A stretch of DNA of 64,000 bases from Prauserella cavernicola (GCF_016595675.1 NZ_JAENJH010000008.1:49478-113477), one strand, 5' to 3'. Shown: positions 15,340 through 24,628, numbered from the stretch's first letter. Notes: generated from the letters alone by a model not told the origin. Numbers and translations: made by a program.

Positions 15340-17484
15340 TCACGCGCGCTGCTTGGCCTTCTGCCGCCAGCTGGTGAGCACGCGCTCGGTGTAGCCGTTG
15401 GGCTCCGTGCGCCCGGTAAGGACGAGCTCGAGCGCGGCCTGGAAGCTCTCGCTGCCCTCGAGGTCCTTGGCCATCGGCGGGTAGCCGGGCTCACCCTCGT
15501 TCTGCTCGTCGACCAGCGCGGCCATCCTGGCGAAGGTGTCGCGGACGGTCCGCTCGTCGACGACTCCGTGGTGCAGCCAGTTCGCGATCAGCTGCGACGA
15601 GATCCGCAGCGTCGCGCGGTCCTCCATCAGCCCGACGCCCTCCAGGTCGGGCACGGTGGAGCAGCCGATTCCGAGCCCGACCCAGCGCACGACGTAGCCC
15701 AGGATCGACTGCGCGTTGGTCTCCAGCTCGTGCGTCGCCTCCTCGGTGGAGAGCTCGCGGTCGAGCAGCGGCAGGACCAGCAGCCTGTCGCGGTCGGTGG
15801 CCCGCCCGGCGAGCTCGTTCCACACGCCGTGCACGTCGGTGCGCAGGTAGTGCAGCGCGTGCAGGGTCGCCGCGGTGGGCGAGGGCACCCAGGCGCAGTT
15901 GGCGCCCTGGCGCGGCTGGGCGACCTTCTGCTCCAGCATGTCGGCCATCGCCGCGGGCTTGGCCCACATGCCCTTGCCGATCTGAGCCCGGTGGGCGAAC
16001 GAAGATCCCAGGGCGACGTCGACGTTGCGGTCCTCGTAGCTGCCGAGCCACACCGAGGACTTCATGTCGCCCTTCGGGATCACCGGCCCGGCGGCGAAGC
16101 AGGTGTGGATCTCGTCGCCGGTGCGGTCGAGGAAGCCGGTGTTGACGAAGATGACCCGGTCGGCCGCCGCGGCCACGGCGTGGGCGAGGTTGACGCTGGT
16201 GCGCCGCTCCTCGTCCATGATGCCGATCTTGAGCGTCTTCGCGGGCAGGCCGAGCTTCTCCTCCACCGCGGCGAACAGCTCGACGGTCAGGGCGACCTCG
16301 TCGGGCCCGTGCTGCTTGGGCTTGACGATGTACACCGAACCGGCGCGCGAGTTCGAGTGGCGGCCGGCGCCTGCCAGGTCGTACCGCGCGGCCGCGGCGG
16401 TGACGAGCGCGTCGAGCACTCCCTCGGCCACCTCGGCGCCGTCGGCGGTGCGCACGGCGCTGGTGGTCATGTGGTGGCCGACGTTGCGGACCAGCAGCAA
16501 CGAACGGCCGGGCAGGGTGAGCGGGTCGCCCCCGGCGCCGGTGTACTCGCGGTCGGCGTGCACGCTGCGCACTGTCTCCTTGCCGCCCTTGACGAAGGTG
16601 GCGGTCAGCTCACCCGTCATCAGGCCGAGCCAGGTGCGGTAGGCGTTGGTCTTGTCCTCGCCGTCGACGGTCGCGACCGAGTCCTCCAGGTCGACGATCG
16701 TGGTGATCGCCGACTCCAGCAGGACGTCGGCCACCCCCGCGTGGTGCTGCCTGCCGACGCGGTGGGCCGGGTCGATGGTGAGCTCCACGTGCAGCCCGTT
16801 GCGGCGCAGCAGCACGCCGCCTCGGCCGTCCCCGTCCGCGCCGCGGAACCCGGCGAACTGGGCGCTGTCGGCCAGCCCGGTCTCCCCGCCGGGCAGGAAC
16901 ACGACGAGGCCCCGCTCGTCGGCCGTGTAGCTCCGGGCCTCCGCGTGCGAGCCCGCCGCCAGCGGGAACAGCTCGTCGAGCAGCGCGTCGGCCGCCGCGA
17001 TCACCTGGGCGCCGCGCTGCTCGTCGTAGCCCGGCGCGAGCTCGTGGTCGCTGGGCAGCGCGTCGGTGCCGTAGAGCGCGTCGTAGAGCGAGCCCCAGCG
17101 GGCGTTGGCGGCGTTAAGTGCGTAGCGGGGCACGGTGGCGGGCACCACGAGCTGCGGGCCGGGGATCTCGGCGATCTCCGGGTCGACGTCGCCGACCGAG
17201 ATCGGGGCCGCGTCGTCGGTGGGCAGCAGGTAGCCGAGCTCGACCAGGAAGGCCCGGTACTGCTGGGGCGTGCCGGCGCCGTGGGTGGCGTGCCAGTCGT
17301 CGATCCGGGCCTGCAGCTCGTCACGGCGGGCGAGCAGCTCCGAGATCCGGGGGGCGAACCGCGCCTGCAGGTCGGCGAGCGCGTGCCAGAACGCCTCCGG
17401 GCCGAGGTCGAGTCCGGTGAGCAACTCCCCCTCGACGAACTGCCGGAGCTGGGGGTCGACCTGCAGTCCTGCGTTCGAGGCCAT
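15340..17484 (-). CDS. glcB: Malate synthase G
   Basis: Condenses glyoxylate and acetyl-CoA to malate in the glyoxylate pathway; 714 aa, the usual size of the monomeric G form. Characteristic segments are SLLLVRNVGHHMTTSAV (containing the active-site Arg), SGSVYIVKPKQHGPDEVA-like GSVYIVKPKQHG, LKIGIMDEERRTSVNL with metal-ligand Glu, GFLDRTGDEIHT with the Asp ligand, and MEDRATLRISSQLIANW with the catalytic-base Asp. The ATG at 17484 is preceded by GGAGAGGAGG. It lies 44 bases behind the MFS gene and 31 bases ahead of the RibB-like gene, so a four-gene minus-strand operon is likely. Confidence 0.95.
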   Translation of the reverse strand: MASNAGLQVDPQLRQFVEGELLTGLDLGPEAFWHALADLQARFAPRISELLARRDELQARIDDWHATHGAGTPQQYRAFLVELGYLLPTDDAAPISVGDVDPEIAEIPGPQLVVPATVPRYALNAANARWGSLYDALYGTDALPSDHELAPGYDEQRGAQVIAAADALLDELFPLAAGSHAEARSYTADERGLVVFLPGGETGLADSAQFAGFRGADGDGRGGVLLRRNGLHVELTIDPAHRVGRQHHAGVADVLLESAITTIVDLEDSVATVDGEDKTNAYRTWLGLMTGELTATFVKGGKETVRSVHADREYTGAGGDPLTLPGRSLLLVRNVGHHMTTSAVRTADGAEVAEGVLDALVTAAAARYDLAGAGRHSNSRAGSVYIVKPKQHGPDEVALTVELFAAVEEKLGLPAKTLKIGIMDEERRTSVNLAHAVAAAADRVIFVNTGFLDRTGDEIHTCFAAGPVIPKGDMKSSVWLGSYEDRNVDVALGSSFAHRAQIGKGMWAKPAAMADMLEQKVAQPRQGANCAWVPSPTAATLHALHYLRTDVHGVWNELAGRATDRDRLLVLPLLDRELSTEEATHELETNAQSILGYVVRWVGLGIGCSTVPDLEGVGLMEDRATLRISSQLIANWLHHGVVDERTVRDTFARMAALVDEQNEGEPGYPPMAKDLEGSESFQAALELVLTGRTEPNGYTERVLTSWRQKAKQRA

Positions 17485-17528
17485 CACGGCCTCCTCTCCT
17501 CGACGTTGTTGTGCGGTTGGTCGTGAGG

Positions 17529-18722
17529 TTAGAAAACTTCCTGGTGCGTCGCGCGGCGGCGTCCGAAGGACCTCATCGCGATGGCCCCCAGCACGGGACC
17601 GGGAACCAGCACGAGGAAGGCCCACCTCCAGCCCATCATGTCCACGGCGAGCGGCACCAGCTGGATGCTCACGACGGTCAGGCCGAACCCGAGCGCGGTC
17701 TGCGCGGTCAGGGCGGTGCCGACGTAGCGCGCGTCGGCCGTCTCGGACAGCGCGGTCGAGAACACACCCGAGTCGGCGATCACCGCGGCGCCCCACACCG
17801 CGCAGAAGACCAGCAGCACCACCGGGGCCGCGCCGAACGCCAGCGGGGACACCAGACAGCACAGTCCACTGAGGACCAACGCGGTGACGGCGGCGGGCGA
17901 GCGGCCGAACCGGTCGGCTCCCCAGCCGCCCACCAGACATCCCGCGACACCCGCGAGTCCCATGGTCGCGAACACCGCGACCTCGGCCGACACCGGCAGG
18001 CCGTCCGCGGCGGGGCTGGCCCGCAGGAACGACGGAATCCACGTCCACAGGGCGTAGAGCTCCCACATGTGACCGAAGTAGCCGAGGTTGGCCAGTCTCG
18101 GGCCGCGGTCCCGGAACATGCCGATGGCGTAGGAGGCGTTGCGCACCGGTGCCGAGGCCGCCGCGTGCGGGCCGGGCCGCACGCACAGCGCCGCGACGAC
18201 GGCACCGGTCAGGCTCGCCGCGGCGGCGACGACGAGCACGACCTGCCAGTCCCACGAGCCGAGCCCGCTGATCAGGTGCGGCAGCGCGGAGCCGAGCGTG
18301 AGCGCGCCGACGAGGATGCCGAGTGCCTTACCCCTCGCGGCCCGCTCGGACCACGACGCCATGAGCTTCATCCCGACCGGGTACACGCCCGCCAGGAAAA
18401 CGCCGGTGAGGAACCGCAGCGGCACGGCGACGTCCAAGCCGGTCGCCCAGAACGCGACCGCCAGCGTGCACACCGCGGCCGCCGCCGCGCTCGCCGCCAG
18501 CAGCAGGTGCGGCGGCACGCGGTCGGCCAGGTTGAGCGTCGTCGAGACGACCGCGCCAGCCACGAACCCGAGCTGCACCGACGCGGTGAGCCACACGGCT
18601 CCGTTCGCGGAGATCCCCCAGTCCTGGGTCAGGCTGGGCACGACGGCGGAGACCGAGAACCAGACCGCGAGCCCGAGTACCTGGACCGCCGCGATGAGCA
18701 GCCGCTGGATGGCCGGTGTCAC
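17529..18722 (-). CDS. MFS transporter
   Basis: 397-aa twelve-TM major facilitator. The GTG start at 18722 overlaps the stop of the flavin reductase gene, so the two are translationally coupled. TM1 reads LLIAAVQVLGLAVWFSVSAVV; TM4-5 contains LRFLTGVFLAGVYPVGMKLMASW; the loop GGWGADRFGRSPAA carries the repeated MFS signature. The GVYPVGMKL element resembles nitrate/cyanate-type or aromatic acid carriers, but the substrate cannot be fixed. Its partner flavin reductase and downstream malate synthase hint at uptake of a two-carbon or oxidisable compound. Confidence 0.85.
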   Translation of the reverse strand: MTPAIQRLLIAAVQVLGLAVWFSVSAVVPSLTQDWGISANGAVWLTASVQLGFVAGAVVSTTLNLADRVPPHLLLAASAAAAAVCTLAVAFWATGLDVAVPLRFLTGVFLAGVYPVGMKLMASWSERAARGKALGILVGALTLGSALPHLISGLGSWDWQVVLVVAAAASLTGAVVAALCVRPGPHAAASAPVRNASYAIGMFRDRGPRLANLGYFGHMWELYALWTWIPSFLRASPAADGLPVSAEVAVFATMGLAGVAGCLVGGWGADRFGRSPAAVTALVLSGLCCLVSPLAFGAAPVVLLVFCAVWGAAVIADSGVFSTALSETADARYVGTALTAQTALGFGLTVVSIQLVPLAVDMMGWRWAFLVLVPGPVLGAIAMRSFGRRRATHQEVF

Positions 18723-19231
18723 GCCGCGGCGATCCGGCGGAAGCGCGAGCCGTGGAACAGCAGCGGGTCGGTCTCTGGCCGCGCGCTGAGGGACTCGATG
18801 CGCAGCAGCGCGATCACGTGGTCGCCCGCCGGGACCTCCTCGTGGATGCTGCAGTCGAGCCACACGCTCGCGCCGTCGAGGAACACGGCCCCGTCGGCGG
18901 ACGTGGACACCGCCAGTCCGGCGAAGCGATCGCCATGCTTGCGCGACAACTGCGTGCCCGCCGTGTCGTGGGCGTCGGCCAGGATGCTGACGCCGATCCG
19001 GGCAGCCGTGCGCAGCCGCACCCAGGTCGCCGAGGCGAGGTCGGCGCACACCAGCACGAGCGGCGGGTCGAGCGAGACCGACGTGAACGAGCTCATCGCC
19101 ATGCCCACCGGTTCTCCGCCGAGCTCGGCGCACACCGCGGCGACGCCGCTCGGATGGCAGCCGAAGGCGCGCCGCAGCGTCGCGGGATCGGTCACCGGGG
19201 CGAGCCGACGTTCGGCGAACTCACTCTGCAT
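18719..19231 (-). CDS. Flavin reductase-domain protein
   Basis: 170-aa single-domain protein of the FMN-binding flavin reductase family that supplies reduced flavin to a monooxygenase. Typical elements are LRRAFGCHPSGVAAVCAELGG (residues 17-37), VGMAMSSFTSVSLDPPLVLVC, SILADAHDTAGTQLS and HDRFAG-like GDRFAGL. The ATG at 19231 gives the normal length. It heads a minus-strand run (MFS, malate synthase, RibB-like). No oxygenase component is adjacent in this operon, so its partner may be encoded elsewhere, for instance the luciferase-like monooxygenase at 31229. Confidence 0.87.
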   Translation of the reverse strand: MQSEFAERRLAPVTDPATLRRAFGCHPSGVAAVCAELGGEPVGMAMSSFTSVSLDPPLVLVCADLASATWVRLRTAARIGVSILADAHDTAGTQLSRKHGDRFAGLAVSTSADGAVFLDGASVWLDCSIHEEVPAGDHVIALLRIESLSARPETDPLLFHGSRFRRIAAA

Positions 19232-19310
19232 GGACACTCCAGCGGGACGCGGCGGACCAGGACTCCTCAACTATCGCAACGGTGTTCGCATCATGTCATC
19301 GGGACATGTC

Positions 19311-19335
19311 CACAATCAACGCCACGCGAATTGTG
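19311..19335. promoter_or_regulatory. Inverted repeat upstream of the flavin reductase operon
   Basis: CACAAT, thirteen bases, ATTGTG: a perfect 6-bp inverted repeat in the 124-base gap between the LysR gene and the flavin reductase gene. A GGACATGTCC palindrome lies just beside it at 19302-19311. Both are candidate regulator sites for the operon reading leftwards from 19231. Confidence 0.4.
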
Positions 19336-19355
19336 AGCGCGCTTGATTTCCCTTG

Positions 19356-20249
19356 TCACGCAAGGCCGAGCAGGTCGCGCTGACGGTCCGTGATCATCTC
19401 GTCGATGGCGCCGATCACCGCGTGCACCCTGGCCAGGCGCACGTGCTCACGGGGCAGGACGAGCCAGTAGCCGCCCTCGAACTCGAGCTCCGGCAGCACG
19501 GGCCGTAACCGCGCGTCGGGTTCGGCGATGAACTTCGGCAGCGCGGCGATCCCCACTCCCGCGGCCGCGGCCTGCCACTGGGCGAAGATGTTGGTGGACT
19601 GGATCTGCGCAGGACTGGGCAGGGCGTCGTGGATGCGCCGCAGCGGCACGACGTCCAGCAGCTGCTCGACGTAGGAGATCATCGTGTGCCCGTGGCCGCT
19701 GAGATCGTCCACCGTGGTGATCGGCGGGCGGGAGCCGAGGTAGTCCTCGGTCGCGTAGAGCCCCAGCTTGTAGGCGCTCAGGAACCGGCCCTGCACCCGC
19801 GGCGAGGTGGGCTGTTCGAGAGTCACCGCGACGTCGAAGGTGCGCACGCTCTGGCTCAGGTGCACGGTCGCGGTCACCATCTCGATGGTCAGCGCGGGGT
19901 GCCGCTGCCGCAGCTGGGACAGCGCGGGCGCGAGCAGGAACGCGCCGAAGCTGTCCGGGGTGAGGACGCGGACGTTGCCCTGTAGTTCGGCGCCCCGGCC
20001 GCCGAGCAGCTCGTGGGCCGAGACGACGGCCGCCGCCACCTTCTCGGCGGGCTCCACCAGCAGCTGTCCCGGTTCGGTGAGGACCCAGCCGCTGGGCTTG
20101 CGGTCGAACAGGCGCTGGCCGAGCTCGCGCTCCAGCGTGGTGAGCCTGCGGCCGACGGTGGTGTGGTCGACACCGAGCTCCTCGGCCGCGCGGGCGAGCC
20201 GTCCGTGGCGGGCGACGGAGAGGAAGTACCGGAGGTCGTCAGCCGTCAT
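19356..20249 (-). CDS. LysR-family transcriptional regulator
   Basis: 297-aa LTTR. The N-terminal winged HTH reads LRYFLSVARHGRLARAAEELGVDHTTVGRRLTTLERELGQ (residues 5-44), in the subgroup with HTTVGRR. The C-terminal LysR substrate-binding domain follows from about residue 88. The start at 20249 gives the expected length. It is divergent from the aldehyde dehydrogenase gene, 144 bases apart, with a GTGCA/TGCAC dyad between, the standard layout for an LTTR and its target operon. The flavin reductase operon downstream on its own strand might also respond. Confidence 0.88.
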   Translation of the reverse strand: MTADDLRYFLSVARHGRLARAAEELGVDHTTVGRRLTTLERELGQRLFDRKPSGWVLTEPGQLLVEPAEKVAAAVVSAHELLGGRGAELQGNVRVLTPDSFGAFLLAPALSQLRQRHPALTIEMVTATVHLSQSVRTFDVAVTLEQPTSPRVQGRFLSAYKLGLYATEDYLGSRPPITTVDDLSGHGHTMISYVEQLLDVVPLRRIHDALPSPAQIQSTNIFAQWQAAAAGVGIAALPKFIAEPDARLRPVLPELEFEGGYWLVLPREHVRLARVHAVIGAIDEMITDRQRDLLGLA

Positions 20250-20254
20250 CACCC

Positions 20255-20268
20255 GTGCATCTTTGCAC
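20255..20268. promoter_or_regulatory. Dyad in the LysR / aldehyde dehydrogenase divergent region
   Basis: GTGCA, four bases, TGCAC: a perfect 5-bp inverted repeat directly next to the LysR start codon, in the only shared regulatory region of the divergent pair. A third GATGCAC-like copy lies at about 20303-20309. Probable LTTR autoregulatory site. Confidence 0.4.
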
Positions 20269-20393
20269 ACCACAGCGCTGATCTGCTCATTGTCGGTGGA
20301 TAGATGCACGCCTAGCGTCGGGTTCCGTGACACAGCCGTCCGGGTGCGGGACACCTCCCGCCCGGACTCTCGACGGACGAAGGAGCGGCAGGC

Positions 20394-21923
20394 ATGGCAC
20401 TCGAGATGAGCATCTCGGACAGCGGCTCGCCCGCGGCGGGCGCCCCGGGCGCCTCCGGGGCGCCGGACCTCACCCCGGGTGAGCTCATCGGCAACTTCGT
20501 CGGCGGCGCCGACACCGCGCCGAGCGGCGACCGCAGGCTGCCGGTGCGCGACCCCGCCACCGGAGCGCAGGTCCGCGAGGTCGGGATGTCCACGGCCGAC
20601 GACGTGGACGCCGCCGTGGAGGTGGCCAGGGCCGCGCAGCTCGAGTGGGCGGCGATGCCGCTGGCCGCGCGCGTCGCGGTGATGTACGACGTCCGCAACG
20701 CCATCCGCGCGCACCTCGACGACCTGGCCCGCCTGATCGTCGAGGAGAACGGCAAGACCCTCGACGACGCCAGGGGCGAGGTCAAGCGCGGCCTGGAGTC
20801 GATCGAGTACGCCTGCGGGCTGCCCTCGAACCTGAAGGGCGACTTCAGCGCCGACGTGGCCCGCGGGGTCGACGTGCACTCCACGCGCGAGCCCATCGGC
20901 GTCGCCGCGTGCATCACGCCGTTCAACTTCCCGGTCATGGTGCCGCTGTGGATGCTGGCCAACGCCCTCTCGTGCGGCAACGCCGTGCTCGTCAAGCCCT
21001 CGGAGAAGGACCCCGGCGCCACCGTGATGCTGGCGAAGATCCTGACCGAGGCCGGAGTCCCCGCCGGCGTGCTCAACGTCGTCAACGGCGACGCCGTGGC
21101 CGTGAACGCCCTGCTCGAGCACCCCGGCGTCGACGCGGTCAGCTTCGTCGGCTCCACACCCATCGCCCGGCTGGTGTACGAGAAGGGCACCGCCGCCGGC
21201 AAGCGCGTGCAGGCGCTGGGCGGGGCGAAGAACCACCTGGTCGTCACCGCCTCCGCCGACCACGACGCGGCGGCGGCCGCCGCGGTCAGCGCCGCCTACG
21301 GCGCGGGCGGGGAACGGTGCATGGCCGTCTCGGTACTGGTCGCCGTGGGCGACGAGGTCGCCGACACGATGATCGACAAGATCCAGTCGCTGGCCGCCGA
21401 CGTCAAGGTGGGCCCGGGACTCGAGGACGGCATGCACTTCGGCCCGCTCATCACCGAGCAGCACCGGGACAAGGTCGCGGGCTACCTGGCAGCGGGCGCC
21501 GAGGCCGGAGCGCGGATCGTCGTCGACGGCAGGGAGCACGACCGCTTCGGCGGTGAGGGCTACTTCATCGGTCCGTCCCTTGTGGACAACGTCACCACCG
21601 ACATGTCCGTCTACACCGACGAGATCTTCGGTCCGGTACTCGCCGTGGTGCGGGTCGACACCGTCGACGACGCCATGCAGCTCGTGCGCGACAACCCGTT
21701 CGGCAACGGCGCCGCGATCTTCACCGGCTCCGGCGCCGAGGCGCGGCGGTTCTCGACCGAGACCAACATCGGCATGATCGGCGTGAACGTCCCGATCCCC
21801 GTGCCCGTCGGCTGGTTCTCCTTCGGTGGCTGGAAGTCCTCGCTCTTCGGCGACTCGCACATGTACGGCGACGACGGGGTCCGGTTCTTCACCCGCCAGC
21901 GCGTCATCACCACCCGCTGGTGA
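20394..21923 (+). CDS. Methylmalonate/malonate-semialdehyde dehydrogenase-like ALDH
   Basis: 509-aa NAD-dependent aldehyde dehydrogenase of the MmsA (CoA-acylating) group. It has ITPFNFPVMVPLWMLANAL, a GNAVLVKPSEKDPG cofactor segment, SFVGSTPIARLVY, LGGAKNHLVV and the catalytic Cys309 in GGERCMAVS. The GAKNH and ERCMA motifs are hallmarks of MmsA rather than general ALDHs, which predicts acyl-CoA formation with CO2 loss from malonate or methylmalonate semialdehyde. A GAAGGAG site precedes the ATG. It heads an operon with a zinc alcohol dehydrogenase and a short-chain fatty acid carrier, consistent with 3-hydroxypropionate or 3-hydroxyisobutyrate use. Confidence 0.9.
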   Translation: MALEMSISDSGSPAAGAPGASGAPDLTPGELIGNFVGGADTAPSGDRRLPVRDPATGAQVREVGMSTADDVDAAVEVARAAQLEWAAMPLAARVAVMYDVRNAIRAHLDDLARLIVEENGKTLDDARGEVKRGLESIEYACGLPSNLKGDFSADVARGVDVHSTREPIGVAACITPFNFPVMVPLWMLANALSCGNAVLVKPSEKDPGATVMLAKILTEAGVPAGVLNVVNGDAVAVNALLEHPGVDAVSFVGSTPIARLVYEKGTAAGKRVQALGGAKNHLVVTASADHDAAAAAAVSAAYGAGGERCMAVSVLVAVGDEVADTMIDKIQSLAADVKVGPGLEDGMHFGPLITEQHRDKVAGYLAAGAEAGARIVVDGREHDRFGGEGYFIGPSLVDNVTTDMSVYTDEIFGPVLAVVRVDTVDDAMQLVRDNPFGNGAAIFTGSGAEARRFSTETNIGMIGVNVPIPVPVGWFSFGGWKSSLFGDSHMYGDDGVRFFTRQRVITTRW

Positions 21924-21954
21924 CCGCGCGACCCCGAAGAGACGAAGGAGTCAC

Positions 21955-23064
21955 ATGACCGAGCTCATGCGGGCGGCAGTCCTCGTCGACGGATCCGACA
22001 AGGTCGCCGTCGAAGAGATCCCGATCCCGGAGCCGAACGCGGGCGAAGTGCTCGTGAAGGTCGCCGCGTGCGGCATCTGCCACAGCGACCTCAGCGTCGT
22101 GAAGGGCAACATCCCTTTTCCCCGGCCCGCGGTGATCGGGCACGAGATCTCCGGTGAGGTCGTCGCGCACGGGCCCGGCGTCGCCGACACGGTTCCCGGC
22201 CCCGGGACTCCCGTGGTGTCCGCGTTCGTCATGCCCTGCGGGACCTGTGCGCAGTGCGCCCGTGGCCGCGACGACCTGTGCACCAGCTTCTTCGGCGTCA
22301 ACCGCACTCACGGCACGCTCTACGACGGCACCACCCGCCTGCGCCGCACGGACGGCTCGGAGCTGCGGATGTTCTCGATGTCGGGCATGGCCGAGTACGC
22401 GGTGGTGCCCGCGACGGACGTGTTCGCGCTGCCCGCCTCGCTTCCCCTCGTGGAGTCGGCGATCCTCGGATGCGCCACGTTCACGGCCTTCGGCGCGATC
22501 CGGCACGGCGCGGACCTGCGCGTCGGCCAGCGGATCGCGGTGTTCGCGGCGGGCGGGGTGGGGCTCAACATCATCCAGCTCGCCAAGGCCCACGGCGCCA
22601 CGGAGATCGTCGCGGTGGACCTCGCGTCCGACAAGCTCGACGCGGCGGCGAGGGCGGGCGCGACGCACTGCGTCAACGGGCGCGAGACCGACCCGGTCGA
22701 CGCGATCCGGGACCTCGTGCCCGGCGGCGTGGACGTCGCGTTCGAGGCGCTCGGGCATCCCGAGACCTTCCGGCAGGCGATCAACGCGACCGCCGACGGC
22801 GGGCGCATGGTCCCGGTCGGGCTGAGCCTGCGGGACGCCGCCGTGCCGATCAACAAGGTCGTCCGCTCCCGGGTGTCGATCCACGGCTCCTACGGTGCCC
22901 GGACCCGGCAGGACATGCCGGACCTGCTCCGTCTCGTCGACGCGGGACACGCCCGTCCCGAGCCGCTGATCACCCGCCGGATCGGGATCGACGAAGTGAA
23001 CGATACGTTCGCGGCACTGGAACGCGGCGAGATCGTGGGCCGTGCCGTGATGTGCAACCCCTGA
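21955..23064 (+). CDS. Zinc-dependent alcohol dehydrogenase (MDR family)
   Basis: 369-aa medium-chain dehydrogenase. Catalytic zinc residues are evident in CGICHSDL and GHEISGEVV; the structural zinc lobe is intact as CGTCAQCARGRDDLC. The Rossmann fold reads VFAAGGVGLNIIQLAKAHGA, followed by VDLASDKLDAA, which predicts NAD over NADP because of the acidic residue. GAAGGAG precedes the ATG at 21955. It lies 31 bases behind the MmsA-like gene, so the probable role is oxidising a primary hydroxyl (for example 3-hydroxypropionate) to the semialdehyde used by that enzyme. The exact alcohol is inferred. Confidence 0.9.
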   Translation: MTELMRAAVLVDGSDKVAVEEIPIPEPNAGEVLVKVAACGICHSDLSVVKGNIPFPRPAVIGHEISGEVVAHGPGVADTVPGPGTPVVSAFVMPCGTCAQCARGRDDLCTSFFGVNRTHGTLYDGTTRLRRTDGSELRMFSMSGMAEYAVVPATDVFALPASLPLVESAILGCATFTAFGAIRHGADLRVGQRIAVFAAGGVGLNIIQLAKAHGATEIVAVDLASDKLDAAARAGATHCVNGRETDPVDAIRDLVPGGVDVAFEALGHPETFRQAINATADGGRMVPVGLSLRDAAVPINKVVRSRVSIHGSYGARTRQDMPDLLRLVDAGHARPEPLITRRIGIDEVNDTFAALERGEIVGRAVMCNP

Positions 23065-23164
23065 GGGCACGAGCCCCGCCGGCCGCGTGGGCGGACGACC
23101 TCCGCGCACGCGGCCGGAACCCTTTTCCCGTACGCAGCGTTGCTACCGGACCCCGAGGACACCG

Positions 23165-24628
23165 ATGTCTACCAAGCCGGACAAACACACCCTCGCCGAT
23201 GTCGAGGCGGGCGGCGCCCGCCGTCGCTCACGCTTCTCGCTCGAGCCACTCGCCGTTCGGTCGGCGTCGTGGGTCGAGAAGTGGTTCCCCGACACCTTCG
23301 TCATCGCGCTGCTGGCGATCGTCGTCGTCGGTGTCGCCGCCATCGCCATCGGTTCCACGCCCGCCACCGTGATGTCGTCGTTCGGCAACGGCTTCTGGGA
23401 CCTCCTGCCCTTCGCGATGCAGATGGCGATCATCATCGTGGGCGGCTACGCGCTCGCCAGCTCCAAGCCGGTGCGCACACTCATCGAGCGACTGGCCGCC
23501 AAGCCGGGCACCGCGCGCGGCGCGGTCGCGTTCGTAGCGTTCTGCACGATGGTGTCCTCGTTGCTCAGCTGGGGTTTCTCGCTCATCGTCGGTGGCCTGT
23601 TCGCCAGGGCGATGGGACGCAGGAAGGACCTGCGGGTGGACTACCGCGCCGCGTCCGCTGCCGGGTTCATGGGCATCGGCGCGACGTGCCTGCTCGGGCT
23701 GTCGTCGGCACCGGCGCTGCTGCACGCCACCCCCGAGAGCGTGCCGCAGACGCTCTACGAGATCTCCGGCTACATCCCGCTCACGCAGACCATGTTCAGC
23801 TGGCGCTCGGGCGTGCTGCTGCTGGTGATGGGAACGGTCTCCGTGCTCGTCGCCTACTACACCGCCCCGACGGGCGACCGGATCAAGACCGCGGCCGACC
23901 TCGGCGTCGACGTCACCGACGAACCCGCCGACCAGAAGCGGTCCCGGCCGGGCGAATGGCTGGAGTACAGCCCGCTGCTGTCGATCGTCATCGGCGGCGC
24001 GATGGCCGTCTGGATCATCGGCAAGGTGATCTCCGAGGGCCCGCTCAGCGCGGTCTCGGACCTCAACTCCTACAACTTCCTGATCCTGACGCTGGCGCTG
24101 CTGCTGCACTGGCGCCCCCGGTCGTTCGTGCAGGCCGCATCCAGGGCGACCCCGGCCACCTCCGGTGTGATCATCCAGTTCCCCGTCTACGCCGGGATCG
24201 CGGGAATCCTCGTCTCCGCCACCAATGGTGCGGACATGTCCCTGTCGCACTACCTCGCCGAGGCCTTCACCTGGGCCGGGCAGTACATCGGGCTTCCCGT
24301 CGTGGTGGGCATCTACTCCATCGTGATGGGCCTGTTCGTCCCGTCCGCGGGCGCGAAGTGGGCTCTCGAGGCGCCGTACGTGTTCGAGGCGGCCACCGAG
24401 AGCCAGACGAACTTCGGCTGGCTGGTCCAGGTCTACAGCTCGACGGAGTCGCTGGCGAACCTGATCAACCCGTTCTGGATGCTCCCGCTGCTCGGGCTGG
24501 TGGGACTCAAGGCACGCAACATCGTGGGCTACACCCTGATGTACTTCATCGTGCTCGCGCCGGCGACGCTCACGGCCATCTGGGTGCTGTCGATCGGCGT
24601 GCCCTGGGTACCACCCGTCTTTCCCTAG
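23165..24628 (+). CDS. Short-chain fatty acid transporter (AtoE family)
   Basis: 487-aa polytopic membrane protein of the short-chain fatty acid transporter family. Characteristic stretches are EKWFPDTFVIALLAIVVVG at residues 31-49, GNGFWDLLPFAMQMAIIIVGGYA, SSLLSWGFSLIVGGLFAR and LFVPSAGAKWALEAPYVFEAA near the C-terminus. About 100 bases separate it from the alcohol dehydrogenase, on the same strand. Its presence with an alcohol and a semialdehyde dehydrogenase points to import of a C3-C4 hydroxy or oxo acid. The C-terminus converges on tctA with a shared hairpin. Confidence 0.9.
   Translation: MSTKPDKHTLADVEAGGARRRSRFSLEPLAVRSASWVEKWFPDTFVIALLAIVVVGVAAIAIGSTPATVMSSFGNGFWDLLPFAMQMAIIIVGGYALASSKPVRTLIERLAAKPGTARGAVAFVAFCTMVSSLLSWGFSLIVGGLFARAMGRRKDLRVDYRAASAAGFMGIGATCLLGLSSAPALLHATPESVPQTLYEISGYIPLTQTMFSWRSGVLLLVMGTVSVLVAYYTAPTGDRIKTAADLGVDVTDEPADQKRSRPGEWLEYSPLLSIVIGGAMAVWIIGKVISEGPLSAVSDLNSYNFLILTLALLLHWRPRSFVQAASRATPATSGVIIQFPVYAGIAGILVSATNGADMSLSHYLAEAFTWAGQYIGLPVVVGIYSIVMGLFVPSAGAKWALEAPYVFEAATESQTNFGWLVQVYSSTESLANLINPFWMLPLLGLVGLKARNIVGYTLMYFIVLAPATLTAIWVLSIGVPWVPPVFP

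Noticed and set aside
14707..17526. 939-codon plus-strand frame opposite malate synthase
   Set aside because: The minus-strand frame has unmistakable malate synthase G motifs; the plus frame has low-complexity Val/Gly/Gln/Arg composition.
19324..19340. lac-operator-like AATTGTGAGCGC
   Set aside because: Only a half-site match; no LacI gene nearby. I keep only the CACAAT/ATTGTG dyad as a weak regulatory candidate.
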